Below, in pieces: positions 26,085 to 38,770 of a DNA stretch of 64,000 nt. Numbering within the stretch: the stretch's first letter is position 1; each line of letters starts with the position of its first letter. This DNA is from Mansonella perstans. Taxonomy: Eukaryota; Nematoda; Chromadorea; Rhabditida; Onchocercidae. The position numbers were made by a program, and so were the translations under genes. Under the pieces are notes generated by a model, which worked only from the letters and a program-made list of their open reading frames with translations, made no database searches and was not told where the DNA came from. The stretch spans positions 124,001 to 188,000 of the forward strand of contig JBAMDO010000024.1 of assembly GCA_037074765.1 (NCBI GenBank). Reading direction: 5' to 3'.

Positions 26085-28108
26085 ATGGCTCTTTTAAAAG
26101 CATTTCAAAAACAATCAGAAAAGAAACCATGTCCTGTATGTGGACATCTTGTAACATGTGGACTGTATCGATCACATTTAAATTGCTGCAAATTACAACC
26201 TGGTGATGATGATTGTCAAGTATGTGTTTTTATTATTTCACTATTGCTAGTTTATTTTTTGGCTACCATTTAAATTTAAATTTTGTCATTTTATTTATTA
26301 GTTACAGAGATATTTTAATAAATGGAAGGAGAAGAAATAGTTTATAGGTAAGGAAGAAATAAATTAAAAGATTGAAATTTAAATATTTGTAATTTTATTT
26401 ATCGATAAAATAAAAATTATTGTCCTCATGGTATTTTATAAACATTACTTGCTAATTGCTGGATGGATAGACTTGATGTTATTGATTCGTTATAAGTTTG
26501 ATCATTTGATTACTTCTAATCACTTTGTCATTTGTGGATTCTATCAGTTTTTGTAACTTGTAAAGTGATAGGATTTATATCAAATTTAGCATTTCATGAT
26601 TAAATGAAAGTTAGAGCTTTTAAGAAGTGAATTGAATTGAATGGAGGACAATTGTATGTTTTTTCATTATTTGACAATGTTAAGCTGAAGTTTCAAAAAA
26701 AGATTTTTCATTATTCCTGATGCGCTTTTGATAAAAATTGAAATTTGTTTATGAAATTTTAGATCATTGCTGAAGTCTGCACTAAGGATAGGAAACGAGG
26801 TGCTGCTGAAAATTTAAATAGTTCAGACAGCAGTGATGATTTGTTCCACAGTGTGGATGATGATGAGAAGATATCAGACGAATCAAATTCTAAGGATAAA
26901 GATGCTGAGAATGTCTTTCTGGATGTTATTAACGATGAGGATGCTTCTTCAACTGATGCGAACAAGCAAGAGCAAATGGCTGAAATTACTGTGGACGAAA
27001 AAATAGAAATTGAGATGCTCAGTGGAAGACTTAGTAGTTTCTCTAAAAAGCGCTCAAAAAGGATCAAAATTCATATTGATGATCCAAAGGTAGAGATTCC
27101 TAAATATTAGGTATTTAGTTTTTTTGGGTAGGATATGTGCAGGCATGCTAGTATATGCAGTACCACTACCCAAAGTAACAATTAGTGGATTTTTGTTCAA
27201 TGCATAAACTGCCTAATTGTCGATAATTTAGATTTTTCCCTCCGAATCGACAAAAACATTGGAAACTATCGAGAAAGATGACTCGCATCCGTCCATGTCA
27301 GTGGAAAGCAAAAGTGAAAATGCACACGAAAACAAATCAGTGAAATTGGAGAAGAAATGTTGTGAGATTGAAGAAGTATTGGACGACGAGAATGAGACGA
27401 AGTATTTGGACGATATATCGAAGCTTCTTCATTTAATATTCATTTATCTACTAAACACTTTATTTCTTTGGTCATAAAAAAAGAAATTTTAAAAGTTTTA
27501 AAATTTTAAATCTTCAGTTTTCAATGCATTTTAGAAATTTTGAATGATAGATCGAAGTTTCTTCATTTAACTTTCATTTATCCACCAAACACTTTATTTC
27601 TTTTTAGTCATAGATGCATCTTAGAAAAATATCAATTATCATTCTACTTTTTTGTGCTGTGTGATTAATATTGGAGAATGCTATAAAATTAATTTTATCT
27701 TTCAGGGATTTTTTTTATTGCAAAGCTACAACCAGTCATAAAATTGAAGTGAAAGGGAAGCAAAATTTGCATGATACACTGGAAAATATTAAATCCTATC
27801 TTGAAAATTGTGAATGCAATCTTGTAAGGAATACTCAAAGCAGCCAGTCAAATCACAACGATGCTCTGAGTGGCAGTACGCAACTCGATACTCCATATTC
27901 ACCGTATTACCTTACGTTATTTCACAAAATAATGAAACGGGTCCGTTGTTTTTCCTAAGGTTCCTAAAGTTTTTTTTTGCTTTGTTATATATTTGTAGGA
28001 ATTTTTAGAATTGAAAATCCCTGTTATATTTAATTAAATACGGTTTGATTTATCAAGTGATAGCGACTGTTTTATGGCCTTCAACATTATAAATAAGTAC
28101 TTAAGAGC

Positions 28109-28139
<31 letters not shown>

Positions 28140-31100
28140 TTTCGTAGATTAATGCAGGACATTCAAGAAAACAAATGGTTAATTGTGTACAAATCTAATT
28201 TTGTAAATTAAATCACTCTGCAGGTTTTTTGTAACGGAAGTCAATATGGTGAAGAGCAATTTTGGGGTGAACGTTTGTATTTGCTAGAGAAATTTATAGC
28301 GTTATCAGGTTTTTTTTTTTTTTTATTCGAATTATATTTGGTCGTTCCGTCTTCATTTTCCTAATTTATCATTTATCCGACTTGTGGGAAAATCTTCTCG
28401 TCTTTGTTTTCCTAATTTAACCGAGTTATGGAAAATTCTGGAGTTGCTTTGTTTTTTTTAGATGAAAGTAAGCAGTTGTTAATTCGAATGTTTCTTCGCA
28501 AAAGAAAATGGTTGATAGCAGATAAACTCTCGTGAGTTACTTTACTATTTTTCTTGGTTCTTCATTTGTAAAAGACTCTATGAAAGATCCTGGATCTTCT
28601 CTGACCTTTCATTGTTATATAAAATTAGATGTAAAAGTTGTTCTATTTTAGGTACGCCAATATCTCTTCGTCATTGAATCCTTTATTCGAAGAACTATTG
28701 CAAGCTGAATTCGTTGATTCAAGTTAGTAAATTGCGGTGTTTCAAAATACTGTGCGATTTTTTTTACTACGAAGTTTTTTTGTTTCATTTTGTTCGTATT
28801 TTATCCTTAGCATAACTTTTGTAGAAAATATATTTGCGAGAATTACATTTTGGAGTATTTGTCATTTCTCATCTTTCAATTGCTAAAGATATTATATTAC
28901 TGTAAAATATGTTTCAGGTCGCTCATCACTGCTTGAAATCGAAGAAGCCGTACATCTCCTACATGCTTCATCGTTAAAATCTGTTGCGAAGCATTTCAAG
29001 TTAGATTTCAACAAAGGCAAAATTGAAATTTGTCGTTCACTTTTGAAATTTGCTACGCAGAAAAATGTTTTCGGAATCACAATGGCAAAGCGAGTGCTGC
29101 ATAAGTAGGTGACCTTGAAATTAGTTCTTGTTCTATTTGGGGTCCTGAAATGAAAGTAATTGAATAAGACAACGATTCTGATGTAGTATTTTAGTAACGA
29201 ATTAATAAAGATCAGGATTTAACAGTAAGATTTTTCCATTGTTTTGGATTTAATATTTTGTTATTTCATGGTTCTGTTTTGCGAGCTTGAAATTTATCAT
29301 TTTTCAAATTTCTTATTGATTTAATGAAAAACCTTAGAATCAAAGAAGAATTGGGGCTATGTTTTCGCATACGCAAAGAGATCGTGAATATTTTTTCTGC
29401 GATTTTTACAATTTATTCACCGATGGATATGAGTTCAACGTTACTTTTCGACCAGCCATCTATTAATTTACCCTCACAATTACTGTAAGTTTACTGTATT
29501 TAAATATTTAGACCCTATCATTTAAAGAATTAAAAAATGCCTTGTTCCATATGTGATTGAAAAAACCAGGCTTTATAATCGGCACTATTGTTGTTTCAAT
29601 TTTCAGGTTCGTTTTGCTGCAACTTGGTACGGATAAACTCCGCTTTCCTGCCCCTTATAACCCCTGTCTGATAAATATTTATACAGATGCCGAAAAACTT
29701 TTCAGGTACAACATGATACTTATTTATTTACTTATTCTGCTTATTGATTGTTTTTCAAGTTTAGAAGTAATTTATCTTTTAGGTATGTGGAAGCAAAAAA
29801 ATTGGAAGCTAATATAGCTGATTTAACGCAGCGTGGAAGATGGACTGAAATAATTGACTGCGCTAAGAAAGCGCGTGTTGAATTTCAAAATGTATATGAA
29901 CTACAATGGTAAACAAATATTCGTAAATAATTTATCTCTTCATTTATCATAGTGCTAGGATTATTGAAACTTTGTATTATTCCATTGCTTATGTGCATTT
30001 ATCAATAGTCTGAAAGCTATACAAATAAGCATGATCTTTAAAAATGATTCACAATATATTAGTTCTCAAATCATTTCGTTTAGTACATGCGAGTAGTCAG
30101 TTCATTTTTGATTGATTCAAAAATTGATTTATTAGCCTATCCATATTCTGCATAATCACTCCATTCTCTTGAAGTGAGAATTAGTGCTAGTTTAAGTTGT
30201 AAGATAAATTATAGTAGATAAATTTATTTTTTTCTGTTGTAGGCAATTCTACGAATCTTTAATTATTGATCTTCGGCGATTCACCGATCTTCACGTATAT
30301 GCAAGGTTTATTTTGCAGTCTTTTCAGTGGGATTTTTCGGCATTCATTTGTTTTGTCGATGTGTATCATTATTTTCACTATCTGCTATTCGTTAAGCTTA
30401 TTCTTATGTCTACAAGATACAACTAGTATCATTTTTACATGCTTGTTTTTCTCATTCAGATGCATATCACATGGTGTCGAAGCACTGGAAAGGGTCAGAG
30501 ATTATACAGAAGCTGTTGCATGGTTGGAATATATGTTGCATGCTATAGGTACGTAATTATTACAATTTCCTTTTACTCAATTATTATTAGATTAATCTTG
30601 ATCACTTGATTTCTATATATTCTGTTTTTCGCTGATAGATTTTTGTAATGAGTTACATAATATTATTAAATTGCAGAAAAAAAGCGCTTGTGATTATTTT
30701 GACATTAATATCTATCATATTGTTGTCCAGGGGACACTTAGAATAGCGATAAATTTAATCTAGTAGCACTTAATAAAATTTTAAAAATACCGTTCAACAG
30801 TACTATCAGTAAAGTTTAAGTTTTGCTCAAAGTTTGATATCTGTAAAGTTCGAGTTTACTCTGTAGTGTTTTTTAAATTTTTCTTTTTAAAGATGAATTT
30901 TAAAGAGTTACTGTAAGTTAAGTTTATCGACATAATTATGGTGTTGAAATTACAGCTATCGTTGGTTTGTTTTTTCCAGAATTTAAACTTATTCTTGCTA
31001 ATGCTCGTGGTGGATGGTGGGATCGACTCGCACTAAATTTAGATGCGCATCTAAAAGACAAAGATAGAGCAATGAAAGCGGTTATTGCTGGTTTGGAGGA

Positions 31101-33388
31101 TCCTGTTTTAGGTGACAAAGATCGTTTGTTGCTGCAAGTTTGTTCATTTTTCTGAATCTCATATTTCGATTTGTTTTGTGGGGTATTTTTTTTGCCGGTT
31201 TTTAGAAATTTTTTAAAGGGCTAATTGTGGTAATATTTGCAGGATAGAGGTCGTAAACTTTGTAATGGTTGGAAGGGACCTGTAGAAGAGGTGGATTCTG
31301 AACGAATCGATATAAAAGGCTCTATAGTGGGTAAAAATCTTGGCGAAGGACGAATTAACAGATTTCTCATTAAGAGGTGTGTTTTTAAATGAAAGATTTT
31401 ATGTTTTATTAATTTTGATACTTCAAAATATCGAAGCTCTATTTAGAGATGGAGTATCCTATGAATGTAGTGTTGAAGAGATAGCACTGGATCATTATTT
31501 GAGAAAGAAAGGTTTCAAAGAAGGTTTGCAATTATGATTTTTGTTAGTTTATACAACAGTAAGTTTTCCATTGTGCACTTTATGCGTACTAAGATTCAAA
31601 GTGATCTGGAAGAACGATTCAACAATTTCTCATAGTTATTAAGCTTATGGACTCATAAATTACACAACTTTCCCTTTCATCTCCATTTTTTTACCATATC
31701 TTTGTGAATTAATATAACTGTCATGTTGTGCTTTATGCAGGAGTGCATGCAGAAGGTGCAGTTTGGCATACCATATTTGGTCTTTTATTTTACGACATTA
31801 TTTTCGATCAAGCTATTGAGAATGTATGGTTTAGCGAAACACAGGTATATGGAATTCTTTTGACTTTTTGTCTTTGAAATCCAAACTACTTTCAGTTTCG
31901 ATTATACGTTAGCATTTTTTCTGAATCAGTAATTGATATAGCTTCCTGGGAAGCATCTTCTTGGAATTTGTATACTTTAGCTCCGGGATGCTTTTCATTT
32001 TTAATAGCAGAGCTAAATGCTTGGTAAGCAAACAGTCATCATTAATAAAATTGGAGATTTTTATATTCATTGAAGGTTAAAATTTAGGTTAAAAAATATA
32101 TATTGTTTTATTCTTTTTGCAAAATTTCCGCTGCTGTTCAATTTATTCGTAGATGAATCCAGCAGACTTGAATAGTCGGACTTTCTATACCAATCGACGA
32201 GATCTTTTCGAGTTACGTTTCAGCGAGATTGAAGAAACTGATCTGGATGATTTATTAATGGAAATGGAGAAAACATATAATAATTATTATGGAGTAACCA
32301 ATTCAGAGATCACATGGAATTGTTTTATTGATTTCGAGCAAGTTAAAGTTAGTATAGTCTTTATGTGTCTTATTAAATTAGTTACTCCACTACTGTATTT
32401 AAAGACCTTTTGTAACTTGATCTGATCGATTTGAATTTTGGCATGTTTTAATACATTCCATATATCCATAAAAATTTCTTGCTGATGACATTTAACTTTT
32501 ACAGTTCTTCGTGCTAGTTATATTTAATTATTTTTAAAACTATACAGGATAGAAAATAGTCAAGCATATATTAAGTCATGCTGAAATAGAATTGAAGGTC
32601 AGTATTTTGAACTTTATTATTTTGTTATGGAACATCATTTGGCATCTTTAAAAGGAAATAACGACATTGATTTTTTAGCGCTTCATGACCTGCTGTCCGA
32701 TTGCTGCTCTTTGCGCTAGCATTCGTCGTCTCGTTATGGATTACCGAAATTGTCGAAGTGGATTTCCTGATTTAACCGTTTGGAATGATGAAAAGAAACT
32801 TCTGGCTGTATGTTGAATTGTTTAATTTTGACAATTTTATCACAGTATGAGTTCTTTTCAAAGAATTAAATGCATTCGTCAAATGCCTTTATGTCCACAT
32901 TTCTGAATTAAGCTTTTTTTTTTTGCTGCATTATATGAAAATAATATTAGAGCGGGAATATTCTAGGCTTTCGTTTCGTTTTCTCATAATTTCAAGGCTC
33001 ATTTTTCAGGTTGTAGAAGTTAAAGGTCCTGGCGATAAATTATCAACTAAGCAACGTTTATGGCTAAATTTTTTTAAAAACCAAAACATAACTGCTCATG
33101 TTTGCCACGTTTCTGGTGAGATTATTATCGTTTATATTTACTTCAAAATTCTTAAATTGTGCATTTCATTGAGTTAAATAATTAATTTGAGGAAATTAAT
33201 TACCCTACTGCTAGGATGTTTTCCAGATTTCCTGTAGGAATTTTGCACTGTTCTTTCTTCTATCTTTTTATTCTTGTTTCATTGGTATTTAGCTTTTGAA
33301 TTTCTTTATTATGCCTCTTTTGCCGTGCTAACTTTTTCTTTATCATTCCTTTTTTTTTGCAGCTCAAAATCCAAGGAAGCTTGACTGA
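26085..33388 (+). CDS. FAN1: FAN1, Fanconi-associated structure-specific nuclease
   Basis: FAN1 is a nuclear 5' flap endo/exonuclease acting in interstrand crosslink repair. Twenty-two exons give a continuous 925-residue frame (human 1017): 26085-26219, 26763-27089, 27232-27401, 27706-27940, 28224-28308, 28462-28531, 28652-28722, 28918-29104, 29338-29484, 29607-29705, 29783-29908, 30243-30305, 30460-30548, 30980-31137, 31243-31376, 31447-31523, 31741-31844, 32153-32347, 32553-32597, 32679-32807, 33010-33115 and 33363-33388. A UBZ4 ubiquitin-binding zinc finger sits at residues 16-35 (C16, C19, H31, C35). An acidic disordered region follows. The SAP-like/wHTH and TPR-like parts include PYYLTLFHKIMKRV and RGGWWDRLALNLDAHLKD. 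GVHAEGAVWHTIFG is the conserved segment at the start of the nuclease domain. The C-terminal VRR-NUC domain keeps SGFPDLTVWN (metal-binding Asp) and VEVKGPGDKLSTKQ (Glu-x-Lys), so it looks catalytically intact. The donor at 27401 and the acceptor at 32553 are the weakest junctions. Confidence 0.92.
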
Positions 33389-34051
33389 TAGCTTTATTGC
33401 ATGATCATTGGGCTCATCAAATGAGGAAACTTATTTAACAGATTACTGTAAAATAGTTGTGGTATTCAAATTGTTTATTTTAAAAAAATTTATTTGCTCA
33501 TCGTACTATAATATTCTTATATTTGTAGAATGATGTGAAATGAAACGTTTTACAAACTTCATCGCATGATAATCTGACTAATCCTGAAAGGTTGTGATAA
33601 TTTGAAATGTTCGAAACATTTCACTACTTAATCCTGATAATATTTCTACAGCTAATGTACTAAGTGAAATGTAAACAGTCTTACAATATTTCTTAAAAAA
33701 GATTTCCTGAAAAAATCTGACGAAAATAATTAATTAAATTTAAATATTAAATAGTATTTGAAATGAAATGATACTTGAAATGTAACGTACTGGATTGATT
33801 AAAAGCAAAAGGCAATATAGCTTGTGAAAAATTCGAAATTCCATTTGTAAAACTGTTTACTGTTTATTTTATTGAAATTTCTTCAGGTTCATAATTAATT
33901 TAAAATGATTCGAAAAAGTCACTTAAAATCATCACTGCTATTTATCGTTCAAGTAAACAACCTTACTTAGCCTTACTTATTATTTTATTCTTAATTAGCA
34001 GTCTTACTAGTCAGTTCTTAATTAACATCTTACATGCTTATGCATTAGTAG
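33389..34051. other. FAN1 3' flank, no gene seen
   Basis: AT-rich sequence that should include the FAN1 3' UTR. A motif of the form gaaatgatacttgaaatg recurs loosely around 33600-33790. Nothing else is supported. Confidence 0.4.
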
Positions 34052-34640
34052 TATCTTACAAGGAAAATGTTATTTTTGTAAAAAAAAAAACTGCATTTTA
34101 ATTTTTTAAAGTATTGAAAATAGATTTTAAAAAAATTTTTGCTCATTTTACCTTTTTTTTCTTTGGATTTGGTCTTTCTTATTTTCTTAGCACATTTTAT
34201 TGCTTCGTTTTGTTTTTCTTTTTTTCTTTTCTTTTTGTAAAGCAGAAAAAAAATTGTTATCATTGGAAATATTTGAAATAATTTTGTTGTTATATATATA
34301 TATATTATTTATTCAAAACTAATAAATAAATTTTGAATAAATTCTATTCAATTTTATGAATTTTTTTAATGCAAATGATTAGCTCGCATAACTTTATAAC
34401 ATACATCATATTTTCCTGAAAGTGTATTAAGGATAAATCGATGAGGTTTATTTTTATATTTTCCAGAAGTTAAACGAGAAAGAGGGAAAGTGCGAAGGAT
34501 AATTTAACAGGGCTTGTTATATTTTCTTTGTTATATGGTTTGTCATATTTTCCAGAATAACTTTCCAAAAGTTAAAGGAGAAAAAGGAAAAGTGCGAATG
34601 ATAATTTAATAAGGATTGTTATATTTTCCAGAAATTAAAC
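34052..34640 (+). repeat. Left copy of a ~0.6 kb direct repeat
   Basis: From tatcttacaaggaaaat onward this stretch is nearly identical to 37684-38260, with a few substitutions and small indels in poly-A/T and (TA)n runs. Both copies contain the same landmarks in order: cttagcacattttattgc, (TA)n, aatgattagctcgcataac and ataaatcgatgaggttt. They end in sub-repeats of about 65 bp built on tattttccagaagttaaac. The high similarity suggests a recent duplication or a mobile element. I see no terminal inverted repeats or coding capacity. Confidence 0.85.
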
Positions 34641-35220
34641 GAGAAATTTTCGTATTTTTTTTTAAACTTGTTACTGCTACTACTGCTACTGCTACTATTG
34701 CTGCTACTACTACTATTACTACTAGTAAGTAGCAATTTCTAGAAAATAGATTGAAAATTTTTGTGAGAAAAATTCGAAAATATTATATCATACTTTTTGC
34801 TCATCAGAAAAATCTATCTTTCCAGTTTGACCGGAATCATTCAACTGATCACAACAAAGAAAGCATTCAGCAAACATAATGCAAGTTTAACATAGGAACA
34901 ATTTAGCAACAAGCGAAAAATGCAATATTTATTTAGTTAAACTTTCAAATTACAGAATAATTGCACGGCGAAATTTGGTTCGCAGAAAAGTAAGCGGGAA
35001 AATGCAAACATGCAAAAAATAGAGAATGCAAAACATGAAATTCTAATTGCAAAACACGCATAATCTAGCAGATCCCACAGAATTGAATGCGAATCCTACG
35101 GAAGTTTTGCGTCGGAGAGAACAATCGTACAGATGCAAAAATTTGTTGTGAGTGAAAGTTAAGGGAAAGACATTGTCGAATCATACCCGCAACTGGTATA
35201 ATCGACATCACGATAGAAAA
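34641..35220. other. Non-coding stretch with a (CTA)n microsatellite
   Basis: Positions 34672-34722 hold a run of tac/tgc triplets (ctactactgctactgctac type). The remainder is AT-rich and slightly A-biased, with no supported gene. Confidence 0.5.
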
Positions 35221-35352
35221 CTATCCTGCTTTAAAATGATCTGTTCCTTTGCTCATTTTCTTTTCCCGATACAACATATAAAATTCCTTGCGGAAGCAAA
35301 CGCAAACTGGTAATTTGTTAGGACTCTTATATCCGCACTGGTTGCATCTCAT
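35221..35352 (-). CDS. Possible small Cys-containing protein or terminal exon (unrecognised)
   Basis: An open frame of 43 residues begins MRCNQCGYKSPNKLPVC and ends DHFKAG then a stop. It carries CxxC and CxC motifs, suggesting a small zinc-binding or disulfide module. The frame stays open upstream on the minus strand to about 35425 with non-repetitive composition (RGRDYSRIYPQAYYSS), so it could also be the last exon of a longer gene. I do not recognise a family, and the length is compatible with chance. Confidence 0.25.
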   Translation of the reverse strand: MRCNQCGYKSPNKLPVCVCFRKEFYMLYREKKMSKGTDHFKAG

Positions 35353-35901
35353 GGAAGAATAATATGCCTGCGGATAAATTCTGGAATAGTCCCTGCCTCT
35401 CGCGCTTTCTACAAAAACTCCAACCTATTCAACAACACGAATCTTTTAACCCATTCATCGATACAACGCATCTTCCAACCCAGAAAGAAAACCGAAAAGA
35501 AGTGTTATGTAAATTTAGTTTCCTTATTATCTGTTATGAATTGAATGCTTCGATAAATTCATTGTTCAAGGAAAATTTTATATAAGATAATAATTATGTC
35601 ACAAAAGTAGTAAATACAATTTTAAGGGAAACAAACATAAAATGTAAACATAAACTAATCATTACTTCCCATACTGTTTTCTGCTCAGACATCTCCAGTT
35701 GTTAAGACTTGAAAAGTTCTGTATGCATTTATAATCTCAAAGTCCCACTGAACGATCTCTTTCTACCCTTAATTTTATCAAATTAGCATTTGACTAGTAA
35801 TTCCAGCCAGATGAACAATTAGAGGAAATTTGCTCTATGCTACAAAAAAATTAAGCAAAAGCGTGAACATGCCTAAGTTTATTATAAACCGATATATTCA
35901 A
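35353..35901. other. Region downstream of NDUFA7, no gene seen
   Basis: It should include the NDUFA7 3' UTR (minus strand). A 73-codon plus-strand frame at 35364 has no family resemblance, overlaps the possible minus-strand frame's upstream part, and is not supported. Confidence 0.4.
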
Positions 35902-36991
35902 TTAATCACTATATGTAAATTTATCGTACTTTTCTAGTGCCGCCAAATCCTTCGAACATTTTGGCGTAAGCAGTTCCTCGTCTTTGTTTCGATGCCATGC
36001 ATATCCAAAACCCGGAGTTGGTAATTCCAGACCAAAATTTTTTCGCAAACTTGTTTCTGCTTTCGTTGTTGCTTCAGAACTAAAAATGAAAAAGTGGTTT
36101 ATAAAAGCAAGATAAAGGTGACTTCAAACTCGACTAGAAAAGTAATCATGTGATCCAATAGAACTCTGCATAAGACACAATCATAAAATGTAGTGCAAGC
36201 CTCTTAAAGCCATAATATCATGCTCAATATATATACATATATGTGCTGGCATGTAGATGCCAAAACAATAATTTCTTGAAACCGACCATTTCTGAAGAAC
36301 TTTTTCATAAGGAGAAATATTCGAAGAAGCGGGTACCTTAATGTTTTGCCGTCGAGACTTTTGAATACAGGGCCATCTGAATCTACAGTATATACGCATT
36401 TTGGAGGTCGAACACTGCGTCGAGCATCTCTATCCAAGTAATAATTACCAGATAATTTGTGATGTACACCATCCGGTAATGATACGGAAGGGCGACTTCG
36501 CGCAGCTTGTGTATTCGGGAAACGATTCATTTCATAAAACTTGCTCTGCAATTAGAAAAGAAGTTCGATCGCAAACAAATTTCACGCATTAATCATAAAT
36601 AGAGAGAGTAGAGTAATAAATTAATATATCCCCTACCGAACACATAGATAAACATACCATCTATTTCACTTCTATAACAGTGGAACGTAATTTTCCTGCA
36701 TATATAATATGAATTTCTCCTCACTCTTTCACTGGCCTACACTCCAATATAGCCCGATTACGAATCGAGAAGAGAAAGAGTCATACGACAAAGAAGAAGT
36801 CAACCGACCTCACCATCGGATGTTGGTAAGCCAGGTGGCGGGGTAGTTCGATCCCGATATACTGCATTTAGCTTATCACGTAGCCACACCATCACTGGTG
36901 TTTGTGTGCGGTTAATCACTGTTTTTGGTGCAATTTTTGGCAATTTACTAGCCATTTCCCATCTGAAATGGGTTGTTTCTTTTTCTACCAT
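35902..36991 (-). CDS. NDUFA7: NDUFA7, accessory subunit of mitochondrial complex I (B14.5a)
   Basis: NDUFA7 is a supernumerary subunit of NADH:ubiquinone oxidoreductase in the inner mitochondrial membrane. Three exons (36991-36809, 36545-36337, 36079-35902) give 189 residues. Recognisable family blocks are VMVWLRDKLNAVYRDRTTPP (compare the LRNW and RTQPPPKLP region of the human protein) and HHKLSGNYYLDRDARRS with VRPP, matching human SHKLSNNYYCTRDGRRE and VPP. The C-terminal third is longer than in the 113-residue human protein and aligns poorly. The start follows tgttttgacagcg, consistent with a trans-splice acceptor three bases upstream; a second in-frame ATG 12 codons later is possible. 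The first donor (gag then gtcggt) is weak but is the only phase-compatible choice. Confidence 0.85.
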
Positions 36992-37683
36992 TCGCTGTCA
37001 AAACAATCATTTTGACAAAGAGGCTGTCTTCGATCATCCCTATGCTAAAATCTCTACTTGTTCAGAAACTACTCAGCCCAAGAGATTTAGTTATTTTATA
37101 ATCAAATAGTTCATTTAGTCCCAATCAAGCATAATTCCAAGAGTTTCATTTTATAAGCATGCAAATACACTCCAGGAATCTAGCATAGTGGTTACACTAG
37201 TTCCCCAACCCTAGCGCTATACTGTTTACCCAATTCATTTGGAAATCTAGAAGTATCCCAAGCTAACATCTAACATTCTCAGATCTCCCGGAAACTACCG
37301 CCCGTTTTTCAACGCGTAATCAATGCAAAAGGAGTGAAATCTCGCTCAGTTTTAATGAAATATTTGTGTCTCAATCTCTTATCTTTAGCAGTTGTTCAGA
37401 TAATCAAAGTATTGTGTCTATTCTCCATTGCATTCCTTAGAGTTCCTTTAAATAGAATTATTGCTTTTGTCATCAAAAAAAAAAATGAACATCGAAAAAT
37501 GACAATGAATATAACAATGGCCAAATAAATCTAATATTTGAATGTACAAACATTTGCAATGTGAAATTTTATCGTTTGTTTTGTTCGTTTACATTTCACA
37601 AATTAGTTATTGTTGATAATAATTTCCTCGTTTTAATTGCAACTAATTAGTGAATAATGAATTTCACTCATCTAATCTCAAAC
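36992..37683. other. Upstream flank of NDUFA7
   Basis: This is expected to contain the NDUFA7 promoter and outron in the minus orientation. It is less AT-rich than its surroundings around 37130-37320, with no conserved protein reading and no recognisable motif. Confidence 0.35.
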
Positions 37684-38260
37684 ATCTTACAAGGAAAATA
37701 TTGTTTTTGTAAGAAAAAAAATTGCATTAAAATTTTTTTAAAGTATCGAAAATAGGTTTTAAAAAAATTTTTGCTGATTTTATCGTTTTTTTTCTTTGAA
37801 TTTAGTCTTTCTTATTTTCTTAGCACATTTTATTGCTTCGTTTTGTTTTTCTTTTTTTCTTTTCTTTTTATAAAGCAGAAAAAAAAATTGTTATCATTGG
37901 AAATATTTGAAATAATTTTGTTGTTATATATATATATTATTTATTCAAAACTAATAAATAAATTTTGAATAAATTCTATTCAATTTTATGAATTTTTTTA
38001 ATGCAAATGATTAGCTCGCATAACTTTATAACATACATCATATTTTCCTGAAAGTGTATTAAGGATAAATCGATGAGGTTTATTTTTATATTTTCCAGAA
38101 GTTAAACGAGAAAGAGGGAAAGTGCGAAGGATAATTTAACAGGGCTTGTTATATTTTCCTATATTTTCCAGAAGAACTTTCCAAAAGTTAAAGGAGAAAA
38201 AGGAAAAGCGCGAAGGATAATGCAATAAGACTTGTTTTTATATTTTCCAGGAGTAAATGA
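37684..38260 (+). repeat. Right copy of the ~0.6 kb direct repeat
   Basis: This is the partner of 34052-34640 in the same orientation, about 3.6 kb away. The pair flank the NDUFA7 gene. Differences are mostly single substitutions and length changes in the homopolymer and (TA)n runs. The right end again carries the tattttccagaag-type sub-repeats, one fewer or more diverged than in the left copy. Confidence 0.85.
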
Positions 38261-38454
38261 AAATTTTGAAAAGTTGTGACAATAGTTAATGACCCGAGGC
38301 ACATGTTGTTTCTTTAACTCAGATATTATAATTTTGAATTGAATCATCAAGAAGAATCCAAATCTTAACTGAGATATTAAATTCAAAATAATAAGGTATT
38401 TAAATGAAAAAAATACTTGTATTTTAAAATGACGTAAAAAGAAGAAAGTTTTGT

Positions 38455-38660
38455 GCCCGAATTTTCGGGTAACTTTATGCTTTTGCATTACAAATTTGAA
38501 TAATTTACCCGAACTTTTAGTAAGTTTTGCATTATAAATTTGAATAATTCGCCCGAAGTTTTAGGTAATTTTATGCTTTTGCATTACAAATTTGAATAAT
38601 TTACCCTGACTTTTAGGTAACTTTATATTTTCGCACTACAAATTTGAATAATTTAATATT
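38455..38660 (+). repeat. Tandem repeat of ~57 bp, about four copies
   Basis: Each unit contains cattacaaatttgaataatt, then acccgaacttttaggtaa and tttatgctttt. Copies differ at a few positions. The array ends about 110 bp before the start codon of the secreted-protein gene and may lie in its 5' regulatory region. Confidence 0.85.
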
Positions 38661-38770
38661 TTGTAGAAAAGAAGATTTTCAATATAAAAAGCTCGGATAC
38701 AAAAAATTGTTCGGGTAGATAAATTCAAGAAATTTAAATTCTTTAGCTGGAATTTTTTTATTTATTCGAA

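Noticed and set aside
31860..32024. Possible extra FAN1 exon after tactttcag
   Set aside because: Joining 31844 directly to 32153 reproduces the family spacing between DIIF and the P-x-DL segment in phase; every reading of this extra segment breaks phase or adds stops.
35364..35585. Plus-strand 73-codon frame
   Set aside because: No family resemblance and no splice or trans-splice acceptor before it.
38159..38488. Minus-strand frame of 109 codons
   Set aside because: It lies across the right direct repeat and the ~57 bp tandem array; Phe/Lys/Ile-rich with no conserved pattern.
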